In this document: one piece after another, positions 8,622 through 16,106 of the stretch
Layout of the letters: every line of letters begins with the position of its first letter
Position numbering within the stretch: position 1 is the stretch's first letter
Source of the DNA: Geomonas diazotrophica
GTDB lineage: Bacteria > Desulfobacterota > Desulfuromonadia > Geobacterales > Geobacteraceae
Length of the DNA: 64,000 nt
Reading direction: 5' to 3'
Assembly (NCBI RefSeq): GCF_018919385.1
Contig: NZ_JAHLMF010000005.1
Coordinates: forward strand, 1-64,000
Position numbers and translations under genes: made by a program
The notes under the pieces: generated by a model
Seen by the model: only the letters and a program-made list of their open reading frames with translations
Databases searched by the model: none
Told to the model about the DNA's origin: nothing

Positions 8622-9876
8622 GATAGCGCCTCTGACCAGGCTGGAAGGTCACGGCAGCGTCCGGGTGTACCGGGAGGGACGCCGGGTGGAGCGGGTCGAG
8701 CTGCAGTTCATCGATTCGCCTCGCCTCTTCGAGGCGCTTCTTTTGGGGAAGAGCTTTGCCGAGGTGCCGGAAATCATCTGCCGCATCTGCGCGCTCTGTT
8801 CCACGGTGCACAAGGTGACCGCGCTCCTCGCGGTGGAGGACGCCTTCGGGGTCGAGGTCTCCGAGGTGACCGCCCTCACGCGGGAGCTCATGCTGCAGGC
8901 AGGGATGATCCAGGACCACGCCCTGCACCTGTACTGCCTGGTGCTGCCCGACCTTTTGGGGGTGCGTGGCGTGGCCGAACTGGCCCGGGTGGCTCCGGAC
9001 CTTTTGAAAACAGGGCTGGCGATCAAGAAGGTTGGCAACCAGATTACGGAAACGGCGGGAGGACGGCTCATCCATCCGGTCAACATCCGGCTCGGGGGGC
9101 TAGGGCGCAGTCTGACCCGGAACGAACTGGCGAGGCTTAGGGACGAGCTGCAAAAGGTGCTGCCGGCGGCGCAGGAGGCGCATCGGCTCTTCAACACCCC
9201 CTTCCCTTTCCCCGAGCTTCCCACACCTGACTTCCTCGTCCTGCAACCGGCTGAACACCCGCTGGGGGCGCAGGCTTGCAGCATGGTCGGCCGCGCATCG
9301 TTCCCGCTGCGGGATTACCGGCAGCACATAGAGGAAACGGTCCTTGACTACTCCAACGCCAAGCTCTCCAGGGTGCACGGCAAGGAGGCCACCGTGGGCG
9401 CCCTGGCCCGGCTCAACCTCCACCCCGACCTGGAAGGGGGCGCCGGCGCGTTGTTCAAATCCCACAAGCAGGAACTGGTGGGGAAGGACATGCGGGGCAA
9501 CAACCTGGCCCAAGCCATCGAAATGTACCACGCCACCGAGCGGGCGCTGCGCCTGATCGACCGCCTCATCGAACTGGGACCGCGGCAGGAGGAAACGGCC
9601 GCGCCTTCACCCCGCGCAGCGACGGGTTGCGCTGCCTGCGAGGCTCCCCGCGGGGTCCTGATCCACAGCTACTCGTTCGACTCGCAAGGGATCTGCACCA
9701 TGGCCGACGTCATCACCCCCACCGCCCTGAACCAGGGGGCCCTGGCCCGCGACCTGCTGGCTTTGGCCCGCGGCATGGAAGGGGAAGAGACCAACCGTAT
9801 GACAACGGCGCTGGAGCGGCTCATCCGCTGCTACGATCCCTGCATCTCCTGCTCCGTTCACGTGCTGTCACTCTAG
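8605..9876 (+). CDS. hydA: NiFe hydrogenase large (catalytic) subunit, group 3b-like (HydA-like)
   Basis: Catalytic subunit of 423 residues. The NiFe ligands are C62 and C65 in RICALC (residues 60-65) with H69, and C413 and C416 in the C-terminal DPCISC. After the expected maturation cleavage site at H419 only four residues (VLSL) remain, unlike the roughly 15-residue tail of membrane uptake hydrogenases. Subunit order beta-gamma-delta-alpha and length fit a cytoplasmic group 3b (sulfhydrogenase, NADP-linked) enzyme. No maturation (hyp) genes or specific endopeptidase are adjacent. A group 3a/3c relationship is the main alternative. Confidence 0.92.
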   Translation: MGSVVEIAPLTRLEGHGSVRVYREGRRVERVELQFIDSPRLFEALLLGKSFAEVPEIICRICALCSTVHKVTALLAVEDAFGVEVSEVTALTRELMLQAGMIQDHALHLYCLVLPDLLGVRGVAELARVAPDLLKTGLAIKKVGNQITETAGGRLIHPVNIRLGGLGRSLTRNELARLRDELQKVLPAAQEAHRLFNTPFPFPELPTPDFLVLQPAEHPLGAQACSMVGRASFPLRDYRQHIEETVLDYSNAKLSRVHGKEATVGALARLNLHPDLEGGAGALFKSHKQELVGKDMRGNNLAQAIEMYHATERALRLIDRLIELGPRQEETAAPSPRAATGCAACEAPRGVLIHSYSFDSQGICTMADVITPTALNQGALARDLLALARGMEGEETNRMTTALERLIRCYDPCISCSVHVLSL

Positions 9877-10150
9877 CAGCATCCCACGTGGGTGCTACGC
9901 CACAGGACCTGACATTCATCGTGCACCTCACTGCTGCAACGTTCGTTGCTACTTGCGCCTTGCACTCCCATAAAAATCAAGGGCAACTGTCATACCAACA
10001 ACCGGTGAAAGTGGTCAGACAGGCATTGGTCGAATCTCACTCAAAGAGGCAAAGCCGGCGAAATGACAGCCGCTTTACCCATTAGCAAAACCGACAAAAA
10101 GTGCTATTTATCAGCATCTTAGATCAGATGAAATTAATCTCATGTCAGTC

Positions 10151-10178
10151 TTGACAGTCATAAAGGGATTGCTAAACT
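10151..10178 (+). promoter_or_regulatory. Possible sigma70 promoter in the long intergenic region
   Basis: TTGACA (10151-10156), a 16-base spacer, then TAAACT (10173-10178). The -35 box is a perfect match and the -10 box is four of six. It points towards the hairpin and terminator at 10.45-10.61 kb, with no gene between. Confidence 0.35.
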
Positions 10179-10184
10179 TGGGTC

Positions 10185-10608
10185 AAGCTTACGCATGTGA
10201 ATGCGAGCGGCTCTGGAATACTCGTTGCGCATCCGTTTGGGTCCCTGACTACCTTTATTATCAAGATGTCCCTGGTTTCAGTCGTGGTGAGCAAGCCCTC
10301 AACAAGGCAGAGGGAAGCCTGAAGCGTCTCACCGGGGTATGTTGCGACACTGGTCAGTAATCCATGCCCCCCGTAGCGGTATTCCGGAGCGAATTAAAAA
10401 ATTGGCGTTACTCGGGACAACGCTGAAAGCGACTTATCTCATCCGCCAGGCGGCTGCGCTTGAAAAAGGGAAGCCGACCGGTACGCGCTGCGGGGACGCA
10501 CCGACCACGCAGCACCGGCCGTGAAGCTTTACCGACGGATTGGTAGAAAGTGCCCCGATGCAACGCCAATGCAGGGAAAAGGCCCATGGTCAAACATGGG
10601 CCTTTTTT
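10185..10608 (+). ncRNA. Candidate non-coding RNA of unknown class
   Basis: Inferred only from layout: a promoter-like site ending at 10178, a 425-base stretch with no credible reading frame, and a strong intrinsic terminator at 10577-10608. A stable hairpin lies inside: CCGGT plus GCTGCG (about 10479-10494) can pair with CGCAGC plus ACCGG (about 10507-10520). It does not match tmRNA, RNase P, SRP or 6S RNA signatures I know. The true 5' end may be much closer to the hairpin. Confidence 0.25.
10577..10608 (+). terminator. Strong intrinsic terminator not attached to a visible gene
   Basis: Stem GGCCCATG (10581-10588) and CATGGGCC (10595-10602), extended by A-T pairs, with a six-base loop and TTTTTT at 10603-10608. 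The nearest plus-strand gene ends 700 bases upstream, so it probably ends another transcript. Confidence 0.8.
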
Positions 10609-10721
10609 AGTGCCAGCCCCCCTTGTCCAGGGGTACACGCCCTGAACAACGGGCATGGAGCTCGAGAACGGATGGGCTTTCATCTAAGTAGCTATATTGT
10701 TGGGATAAAAAATGTCACACA

Positions 10722-10756
10722 TCTTCCACAATTGCTGTGGAAAACTCTGTGGGTAA
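10722..10756. promoter_or_regulatory. Cluster of three DnaA-box-like sequences
   Basis: Tcttccaca (10722-10730), TGTGGAAAA (10736-10744) and TGTGGGTAA (10748-10756) resemble the DnaA box TTATCCACA: the first on the plus strand, the other two as its complement. CCACA and TGTGG at 10726-10740 also form a dyad. A CGCTA/TAGCG hairpin follows at about 10791-10804. There is no dnaA nearby. Confidence 0.35.
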
Positions 10757-10841
10757 CGTGGGGTGGAGGGGAAAAAATCGACGTGACGATCGCTAATGAT
10801 AGCGTTTTGCCTACTTTTTAAGCAGCGGGATTGAGCGCAGC

Positions 10842-10868
10842 AAAAAGGGCGCGGCCAACGCCACGCCC
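10842..10868 (-). terminator. Intrinsic terminator of the SDR-family gene
   Basis: GGGCGCGGC (10847-10855) and GCCACGCCC (10860-10868) form a stem with a CAAC loop. On the minus strand a T run follows (A tract 10842-10846). It lies about 95 bases beyond the stop of the minus-strand gene that ends at 10962. Confidence 0.75.
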
Positions 10869-10900
10869 TTACCCGCCCGCATCCCGACCAGGCTCAAGCT

Positions 10901-10936
10901 CCCCTCGCCCTCCGGGAGAGGGGCGGGGGTGAAGGG
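10901..10936. repeat. REP-like palindromic element
   Basis: Cccctcgccctccgggagag followed by gggcgggggtgaaggg. It can fold on CCCTC/GAGGG and matches the repeat family seen at 149-234 and 21941-21974. Confidence 0.55.
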
Positions 10937-10961
10937 CCCAGTCCTTTGTCAAAGGAAGCAG

Positions 10962-11804
10962 CTACCCCTTCAGTCCGGCCTCCAGGTTGGGGTAGAGCAG
11001 CGTGATCCCGAGTTCTTTCAGAATCTTGCTGCTGTCGACGATGCGTCCCTCTGAGAAGTATGAGATCATGAGCGGGGTCATTACCTGCCGCGCCTCGGCC
11101 AAGGTAACCTGCCTGGGCCTGGGGAGCCCCAGCCTGTCGGCTGCGGCGTTGAAGTACGCCGTCATGGTGCTCGGAGCCCCGTCGCTCACGTTGAAGACCG
11201 CCCCGTCCTTACCCCGCTCGAGCGCAGCCAGGCAGATGCGGGATAGGTCGTCGGCGTGGATCCTGTTGCTGGGGAGCGCCTCCTGTTCCCGGAGCACCGG
11301 CTGCCCGGTGGTGAGTTGGGTGACCGGCAGGCGGTCGGCCGCGTAGATGGCGGTCACCCTGAGTACGACCACGGCAACTCCGCGCTCGCGCCCCCAGGCC
11401 TGCAGAAGACGCTCGGCGTGCAGGCGCCTTTTGCCGCGTGCGGTCTGGGGAACCGGCTCAGTCTCCTCGGTCACCACCTCGCTCCCCCCGCCGTAGACGC
11501 CGCTGGTGCTGATGTAGACCACCTTGGCGGGCTCGTCCCCCGCGGCGATGCCGGACAGGAAGTTGCGCATCCTGGTGTCTTCTATGCCGCCTCCCGGCGG
11601 CGGTGCGAGGTAGATCACACCCGCGCCACGGGTGGGAAGACCGCGCAAGGTATCAGGCTCGTCCAGGTTTCCCGTTTGGTGCCGTACCCCGGACAGCGGG
11701 GCTTCACCCCTGTTGAAGGTGCAGACGTCCATCCCCCGCGCGAGTGCCAGTGCGGCCACCCGACGGCCGACGGCACCGCAGCCTACGATCAGTAATGGTT
11801 CCAT
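10962..11804 (-). CDS. NAD(P)-dependent epimerase/dehydratase-family (extended SDR) protein
   Basis: A 280-residue Rossmann-fold protein. The N-terminus LLIVGCGAVGRRVA has the glycine-rich dinucleotide motif (GxGxxG type), and 'VVYISTSGVYGG' is the strand carrying the SDR serine/tyrosine region. A conserved lysine-type position is less clear because 'GKRRLHAERLL' replaces YxxxK. This resembles the YeeZ/sugar-nucleotide epimerase-like proteins of uncertain substrate. It stands alone, divergent from the TPR gene. The catalytic function should be regarded as unknown. Confidence 0.8.
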   Translation of the reverse strand: MEPLLIVGCGAVGRRVAALALARGMDVCTFNRGEAPLSGVRHQTGNLDEPDTLRGLPTRGAGVIYLAPPPGGGIEDTRMRNFLSGIAAGDEPAKVVYISTSGVYGGGSEVVTEETEPVPQTARGKRRLHAERLLQAWGRERGVAVVVLRVTAIYAADRLPVTQLTTGQPVLREQEALPSNRIHADDLSRICLAALERGKDGAVFNVSDGAPSTMTAYFNAAADRLGLPRPRQVTLAEARQVMTPLMISYFSEGRIVDSSKILKELGITLLYPNLEAGLKG

Positions 11805-11976
11805 GTAGAGCCCCCTTTGGCACGTGATTCTCCTGCAGCAGCCGCTGCAGCCCTCCCTTTCTACCAGAAACCCCGCCGCGGTGTCAGCAAAAAACCCGCC
11901 CCCCCTTGCCCGGTCCGGCTACCGTTTTGTAAATATGTTTTAATATGCTATGGTTTTGCTTTCTCGGAGAAACGGC

Positions 11977-12543
11977 ATGAAATACCGCGCGGTCACCTGC
12001 ATAGCACTGCTGCTGTTCACCGGACTGGCCACCGGGGCGCTGATGCCCACGCCGCCGACGATCCAGATAGAACAGGAGGAGTACTTGGAAGCTGACGACT
12101 GGTTCCAGGCCGGCGTCGAGCTGAACAGCGAGGGGAACTACCGCGAGGCAACCGAGGCCTTCAGCAGGAGCGTCGCCCTCGCCCCGAGCAACGCTCTGGC
12201 CTGGCTCAACCTTGGAACGACCCAGGCCTTGAGCGGCGACTACACCCGCGGTATCGACTCCCTCAAGAAATCGGTACAGCTGGATCCTTCATTGGCTCTT
12301 GCCTATTCCAACCTCGGCGAGGTCTGTTTCAGGGCGGACCGATACGATGAAGCCGTCGAAGCCTATACCATCTTACTGAAGCTGTGGCCGGGCAATGCCA
12401 ATGCACTGTACAAGCTCGGACTGTCACATCTGCTGCTCGACGAAACGGAGAAGGCACAGGGAGACTACCTTTCTTTGAAAATAGTGGACCCGGAACTGGC
12501 AGAAAAGCTGCGTCATGCGATAATTCAGGGTGCCGGCAATTGA
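11977..12543 (+). CDS. Exported tetratricopeptide-repeat protein
   Basis: A 188-residue protein with an N-terminal signal-like stretch (MKYRAVTCIALLLFTGLATG) followed by about three TPR units, for example 'ALAWLNLGTTQALSGDY' and 'ALAYSNLGEVCFRADRYDEA'. ATG 11977 is preferred over 11950 because it begins a clean signal peptide and has CGGAGA six bases upstream. It ends 11 bases before pncB and may be cotranscribed with it. TPR repeats indicate a protein-binding scaffold; no specific partner can be named. Confidence 0.85.
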   Translation: MKYRAVTCIALLLFTGLATGALMPTPPTIQIEQEEYLEADDWFQAGVELNSEGNYREATEAFSRSVALAPSNALAWLNLGTTQALSGDYTRGIDSLKKSVQLDPSLALAYSNLGEVCFRADRYDEAVEAYTILLKLWPGNANALYKLGLSHLLLDETEKAQGDYLSLKIVDPELAEKLRHAIIQGAGN

Positions 12544-12554
12544 GGGAGGGCACC

Positions 12555-13985
12555 ATGCGTTATTCGCCTTTGCTTACCGATCTGTACGAACTCACCATGC
12601 TGGCGGGATACCTGGACCAGGGCATGCACGAGCGTCCCGCCGCCTTCGACCTCTTCTTTCGCCACAACCCGTTCCATGGCGGTTACGCGGTGTTCGCCGG
12701 GCTCGACACCGCCTTGTCCTACCTCGAAGAACTCTCGTTCAATGACGAAGAGCTCGGCTACCTGGAGAGTCTCAATATCTTCAAACCCGCCTTTCTCTCC
12801 TATCTCTCGAATTTCAGCTTCAGGGGAAGCATCACGGCGCCCCCCGAGGGAACGGTGGTCTTCGGAAGGGAGCCGCTCCTCACCGTCGAGGGAGGGCTCG
12901 CCGAGGCGCAGTTCGTTGAGACGGCACTTTTGAACATCATCAACTTCCAGACCCTGGCCGCCACCAAGGCGGCCCGCATCAAGCTCGCCGCCGGCGACGC
13001 CACCGTGCTCGAATTCGGGCTGCGTCGGGCCCAGGGGCCGGACGGCGGGCTGTCCGGTGCCAGGGCCGCCTACATCGGCGGGGTGCGCTCCACCAGCAAC
13101 GTGCTTGCCGGCATGCGCTACGGCATCCCCGTGCGCGGCACCCATGCCCACAGCTGGATCATGGCATTCCCGGACGAGCTCAGCGCGTTCCGCTGCTACG
13201 CCAAGGAATTCCCCGACAGCTGCATCCTCCTGATCGACACCTACGACACCTTGAAATGCGGACTCCCCAACGCGCTCATCGTGGCCCGCGAACTGAAGGA
13301 GCAGGGCCACGACTTGGTCGGCGTGCGCATCGACTCGGGCGATCTCGCCTACCTCTCCCGCCAGGTGCGCGCAGCCTTCGACGAGGCCGGCTTCACCAAG
13401 GTGAAAATCGTCGCATCAAACGAGCTGGACGAAAACGTGATCGACTCGATGCGCCGGGAGGGGAGCAGGATCGACATCTACGGAGTCGGCACCCGCCTGG
13501 CCACCTGCGCCGGCGAGGGAGGAGGCGCCCTGGGGGGGGTCTACAAGCTGGTGCTCATGGACGGGGAACCGAAGCTCAAACTGACCAGCGACCTGGCCAA
13601 GGCGACGCTGCCCGGCCGCAAGAAGGTGCTGCGCGCGGTGGCACCGGACGGTTCCTTCATCCTGGACCTGATCGCGCTGCAGGACGAGGAGATCCTCCCT
13701 GGAACAGTGGTCTTCGACCCGGCCAATCCGGTGCAGCACGTCCGGATTCCGGAAAAGGCGCGCCTGGTCGACCTGCGGCGCAAGGTGATGGAAAAGGGCA
13801 AAAGGTGCGTCCCGACGCCGGACCTCGAGAGCTGCGCCGACCTGGCCGCGGAACAGCTGAAACTGCTGCCCGAAGGTAGCCTCCGCCTGGTCAACCCGCA
13901 CACCTACAAGGTTTCCATCAGTTCCGGCGTCAACACGCTGCGTCTGAAGCTGATGAACCGGATCCAGAACAAATACCGCAGCTAA
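12555..13985 (+). CDS. pncB: Nicotinate phosphoribosyltransferase
   Basis: Converts nicotinate and PRPP to nicotinate mononucleotide in the Preiss-Handler NAD salvage route. The 476-residue product has the characteristic N-terminus 'LLTDLYELTMLAGYLDQG', the substrate-site segment 'EFGLRRAQGPDGG', the conserved 'GTHAHSWIMAF' and the phosphate-binding 'VRIDSGDLAYLS'. ATG 12555 has GAGGGAGGG upstream; the open frame extends further back but only over the TPR gene. It is followed by pncA 48 bases downstream, so the two genes together turn nicotinamide into nicotinate mononucleotide. Confidence 0.95.
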   Translation: MRYSPLLTDLYELTMLAGYLDQGMHERPAAFDLFFRHNPFHGGYAVFAGLDTALSYLEELSFNDEELGYLESLNIFKPAFLSYLSNFSFRGSITAPPEGTVVFGREPLLTVEGGLAEAQFVETALLNIINFQTLAATKAARIKLAAGDATVLEFGLRRAQGPDGGLSGARAAYIGGVRSTSNVLAGMRYGIPVRGTHAHSWIMAFPDELSAFRCYAKEFPDSCILLIDTYDTLKCGLPNALIVARELKEQGHDLVGVRIDSGDLAYLSRQVRAAFDEAGFTKVKIVASNELDENVIDSMRREGSRIDIYGVGTRLATCAGEGGGALGGVYKLVLMDGEPKLKLTSDLAKATLPGRKKVLRAVAPDGSFILDLIALQDEEILPGTVVFDPANPVQHVRIPEKARLVDLRRKVMEKGKRCVPTPDLESCADLAAEQLKLLPEGSLRLVNPHTYKVSISSGVNTLRLKLMNRIQNKYRS

Positions 13986-14033
13986 CGCCGGGGGGGCACG
14001 AGAGCGGCCCGTCACCGGCAAAGGAGGCTCGCG

Positions 14034-14666
14034 ATGCTACGCAGAGGCGCCCTTCTCGTGGTTGATGTACAGCTCGACTTCTGCCCTGGGGGCGCACTCG
14101 CGGTCCCGGAGGGGGACCAGGTGGTGCCGCCGCTCAACCGTTATCTCGAACTCTTCAAACAGAGTAGCGCGCCGGTCTTCGCTTCCCGGGACTGGCACCC
14201 GGCGCAGAGCAAGCACTTCAAGGAACAGGGGGGGGTCTGGCCGCCCCACTGCGTCCAGGGGTCGGCCGGCGCGGAGTTCCATCCCGGGTTGCTGCTCCCG
14301 GAGGGGACCATCGTCATCTCCAAGGGGATGTCCAGCTGGGACAACGGCTATTCCGCGCTCCAGGGGGTCACCGAAAACGGGACCCCGTTCGCGATGCTGC
14401 TGCGGCGCATGGAAATGGACCGGCTCTACGTCGGGGGGCTGGCTACCGATTACTGCGTGAAGGAGTCCGTACTGGAGGCGCTCAAGGAGGGTTTCGCGGT
14501 GACGGTGCTTACTGACGCCATACGCGGGGTCGAGGTGGAGCCCGGGGATTCGGAGCGCGCGCTGCAAGAGATGTGGGGAGCGGGAGCCGAGCAGGCCACC
14601 TTCGCGTCGGTCCGCGGCGACCTGCAGGCAAAAGTCGCCTCCCGCCCCCCTTCCAGAACCGACTGA
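14034..14666 (+). CDS. pncA: Nicotinamidase (PncA-like isochorismatase-family hydrolase)
   Basis: Hydrolyses nicotinamide to nicotinate and ammonia. The 210-residue product has the catalytic triad D11 (VVDVQLDF), K97 (ISKGMS) and C141 (ATDYCVK), and the metal-site residues D53, H55, H61 and H72 (DWHPAQSKHF...PHCVQG). AAAGGAGG precedes the ATG. It directly follows pncB, whose substrate is its product, which makes nicotinamidase more likely than other isochorismatase-like amidases. Confidence 0.94.
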   Translation: MLRRGALLVVDVQLDFCPGGALAVPEGDQVVPPLNRYLELFKQSSAPVFASRDWHPAQSKHFKEQGGVWPPHCVQGSAGAEFHPGLLLPEGTIVISKGMSSWDNGYSALQGVTENGTPFAMLLRRMEMDRLYVGGLATDYCVKESVLEALKEGFAVTVLTDAIRGVEVEPGDSERALQEMWGAGAEQATFASVRGDLQAKVASRPPSRTD

Positions 14667-14751
14667 ACAGGCATTTCGCCCTACCTTTTTATACCTGCGC
14701 CATACAAAAATATGCTCCCGGCAAAATTCCATAACGAGGGGGCATTTTTTT

Positions 14752-14780
14752 TTGACAGCGGGTTGGAAACGCGCTAGATT
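14752..14780 (+). promoter_or_regulatory. Sigma70-type promoter of aroG, with overlapping inverted repeat
   Basis: TTGACA (14752-14757), 17-base spacer, TAGATT (14775-14780). The inverted repeat GCGCTAG (14771-14777) and CTAGCGC (14799-14805) overlaps the -10 box and the start of the leader, a typical position for a repressor site. The aroG ATG follows 36 bases after the -10 box. Confidence 0.7.
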
Positions 14781-14815
14781 ACGGCACATTAAAAACTGCT
14801 AGCGCGGAGCCTACG

Positions 14816-15883
14816 ATGATTAAGACCAACAATCTCAAGGTAAAAAGCATCACCCCCATAATTGCACCGACCGATCTGAGGCAGGTCTTTCCGATCTCGG
14901 AGCAGTCCAGTACCTGCGTGAGCGAAAGCCGCGCGGCGATCTCCAATATACTGAGGGGCGCGGACAAGCGGCTCATGGTGGTGGTCGGCCCCTGCTCCAT
15001 CCACGACCCCAAGGGCGCCCTGGAGTATGCCGAGAAGCTGGCCGCCCTCTCCAAGGAAGTTTCCGAGGAACTCCTCTTGATCATGCGCGTCTATTTCGAG
15101 AAACCGCGCACCACCGTCGGCTGGAAGGGGCTCATCAACGACCCCGGCATGGACGGGACCCACCTCATCTCCAAGGGGCTCGGCATTGCCCGCGGACTTT
15201 TGTGCAAGGTGACCGAGATGGGGCTCCCCGTCGCGACCGAGATGCTCGATCCCATCACCCCCGAATACCTGGCCGATCTCCTCTCCTGGGGTGCCATCGG
15301 CGCGAGGACCACGGAGTCCCAGACCCACCGCGAGATGGCCAGCGGCCTCTCCTTCCCCATCGGGTTCAAAAACGGCACCGACGGCAACCTGCAGATCGCC
15401 ATCGACGCCATGAAGGCCGCGCTGCATTCGCACAGCTTCCTGGGCATCAACCGTGACGGCCTCACCTCCATCATCCAGACCACCGGCAACCCGGACGTGC
15501 ACATGGTGCTGCGTGGCGGCAACAAAAAGCCGAACTACTCGCCGGAGGACATCGCCAAGTCCGAGGAGATGCTCGCCAAGGCCGGGCTGAACCCGACCCT
15601 GATGGTTGATTGCAGCCACGGCAACTCGGAGAAGAAATACGAGCGCCAGCCCGAGGTGCTGAATAGCGTCGTCGACCAGATCGTGGCCGGCAACCGCTCC
15701 ATCTCCGGCGTCATGATCGAGAGCTACCTGAAGGAGGGGAACCAGCCGATGCCGAAGAACCTCGCCGAGCTCACCTACGGCGTCTCCATCACCGACAGCT
15801 GCATCAGTTGGGAGACCACGGAAAAGGCGCTGCGCGAAGCGCACCGGAGGCTGAAGGCCTGCGGCGGGAGGAAGCTCGCCTAA
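14816..15883 (+). CDS. aroG: 3-deoxy-7-phosphoheptulonate (DAHP) synthase, class I
   Basis: First step of the shikimate pathway: phosphoenolpyruvate plus erythrose 4-phosphate gives DAHP. The 355-residue length and the motifs 'VVVGPCSIHDPKGALEYA', 'GARTTESQTHRE', 'FKNGTDG' and 'DCSHGNSEKKYERQ' are those of the E. coli AroF/G/H type with metal and PEP sites. Which aromatic amino acid inhibits it cannot be told. GGAG lies six bases before ATG 14816. It faces serA and the trp genes, which use its downstream product chorismate. The symbol aroG is generic for this family. Confidence 0.94.
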   Translation: MIKTNNLKVKSITPIIAPTDLRQVFPISEQSSTCVSESRAAISNILRGADKRLMVVVGPCSIHDPKGALEYAEKLAALSKEVSEELLLIMRVYFEKPRTTVGWKGLINDPGMDGTHLISKGLGIARGLLCKVTEMGLPVATEMLDPITPEYLADLLSWGAIGARTTESQTHREMASGLSFPIGFKNGTDGNLQIAIDAMKAALHSHSFLGINRDGLTSIIQTTGNPDVHMVLRGGNKKPNYSPEDIAKSEEMLAKAGLNPTLMVDCSHGNSEKKYERQPEVLNSVVDQIVAGNRSISGVMIESYLKEGNQPMPKNLAELTYGVSITDSCISWETTEKALREAHRRLKACGGRKLA

Positions 15884-15917
15884 CCCGGAACAGGGAGGAC
15901 GTCGAGGTAACGACACC

Positions 15918-16022
15918 GTAGGGGCGAATAATTATTCGCCCAGCGCAGGTGCCCCCAGGATGTCTCCCAGGTATCAACCGCCGTGGTGGCACGAATAAGG
16001 GGCGAACGGTTACTCGCCCCTA
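15918..16022. repeat. Composite palindromic repeat (paired GGGCGAAT...ATTCGCCC units)
   Basis: Copy one holds the perfect 20-base palindrome gggcgaataattattcgccc (15922-15941). It is followed by agcgcaggtgcc and about 50 bases, then a degenerate second palindrome ggggcgaacggttactcgcc (15999-16018) in a 22-base unit ending at 16020. The same paired arrangement occurs at 30359-30457. Confidence 0.8.
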
Positions 16023-16050
16023 AACAGAATTTGCAGTATCAAACAATGAA

Positions 16051-16082
16051 AAAGACCCCCGAGCTTGCGCCGGGGGCCTTTT
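16051..16082 (-). terminator. Intrinsic terminator, probably bidirectional, for serA (and aroG)
   Basis: CCCCCG (16056-16061) and CGGGGG (16071-16076) form the stem around a nine-base loop. A tract on the left and T-rich on the right, so it can act on both strands. It lies 31 bases beyond the serA stop. Confidence 0.75.
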
Positions 16083-16106
16083 CTTTTCCTGCTCTTCTAT
16101 CCTGCC

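Larger units (their letters stand above)
9877..10961. other. Long non-coding interval after the hydrogenase operon
   Basis: About 1.1 kb without a convincing gene. Open frames at 10142-10360, 10339-10524 and 10540-10821 lack ribosome-binding sites, family resemblance and the GC-rich third positions of neighbouring genes. The interval starts with a small dyad (agcatcccacgtgggtgct, 9877-9896 region). It then holds a promoter-like site, a hairpin and terminator (see separate entries), DnaA-box-like sequences near 10.74 kb and a REP-like element at its end. Much of 9.95-10.35 kb is lower in GC than the genes around it. Confidence 0.6.

Noticed and set aside
9877-9896. agcatcccacgtgggtgct dyad as terminator of the hydrogenase operon
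   Set aside because: The stem is short and imperfect and no T run follows, so it was not listed as a terminator.
10142-10821. Small open frames in the long intergenic region
   Set aside because: No ribosome-binding sites, atypical codon use, mutual overlap and no recognisable family. Treated as non-coding.
14752-14805. TrpR operator at the aroG promoter
   Set aside because: The dyad GCGCTAG/CTAGCGC shares only CTAG with the TrpR box and its arms are 21 bases apart, too far for the usual TrpR site.
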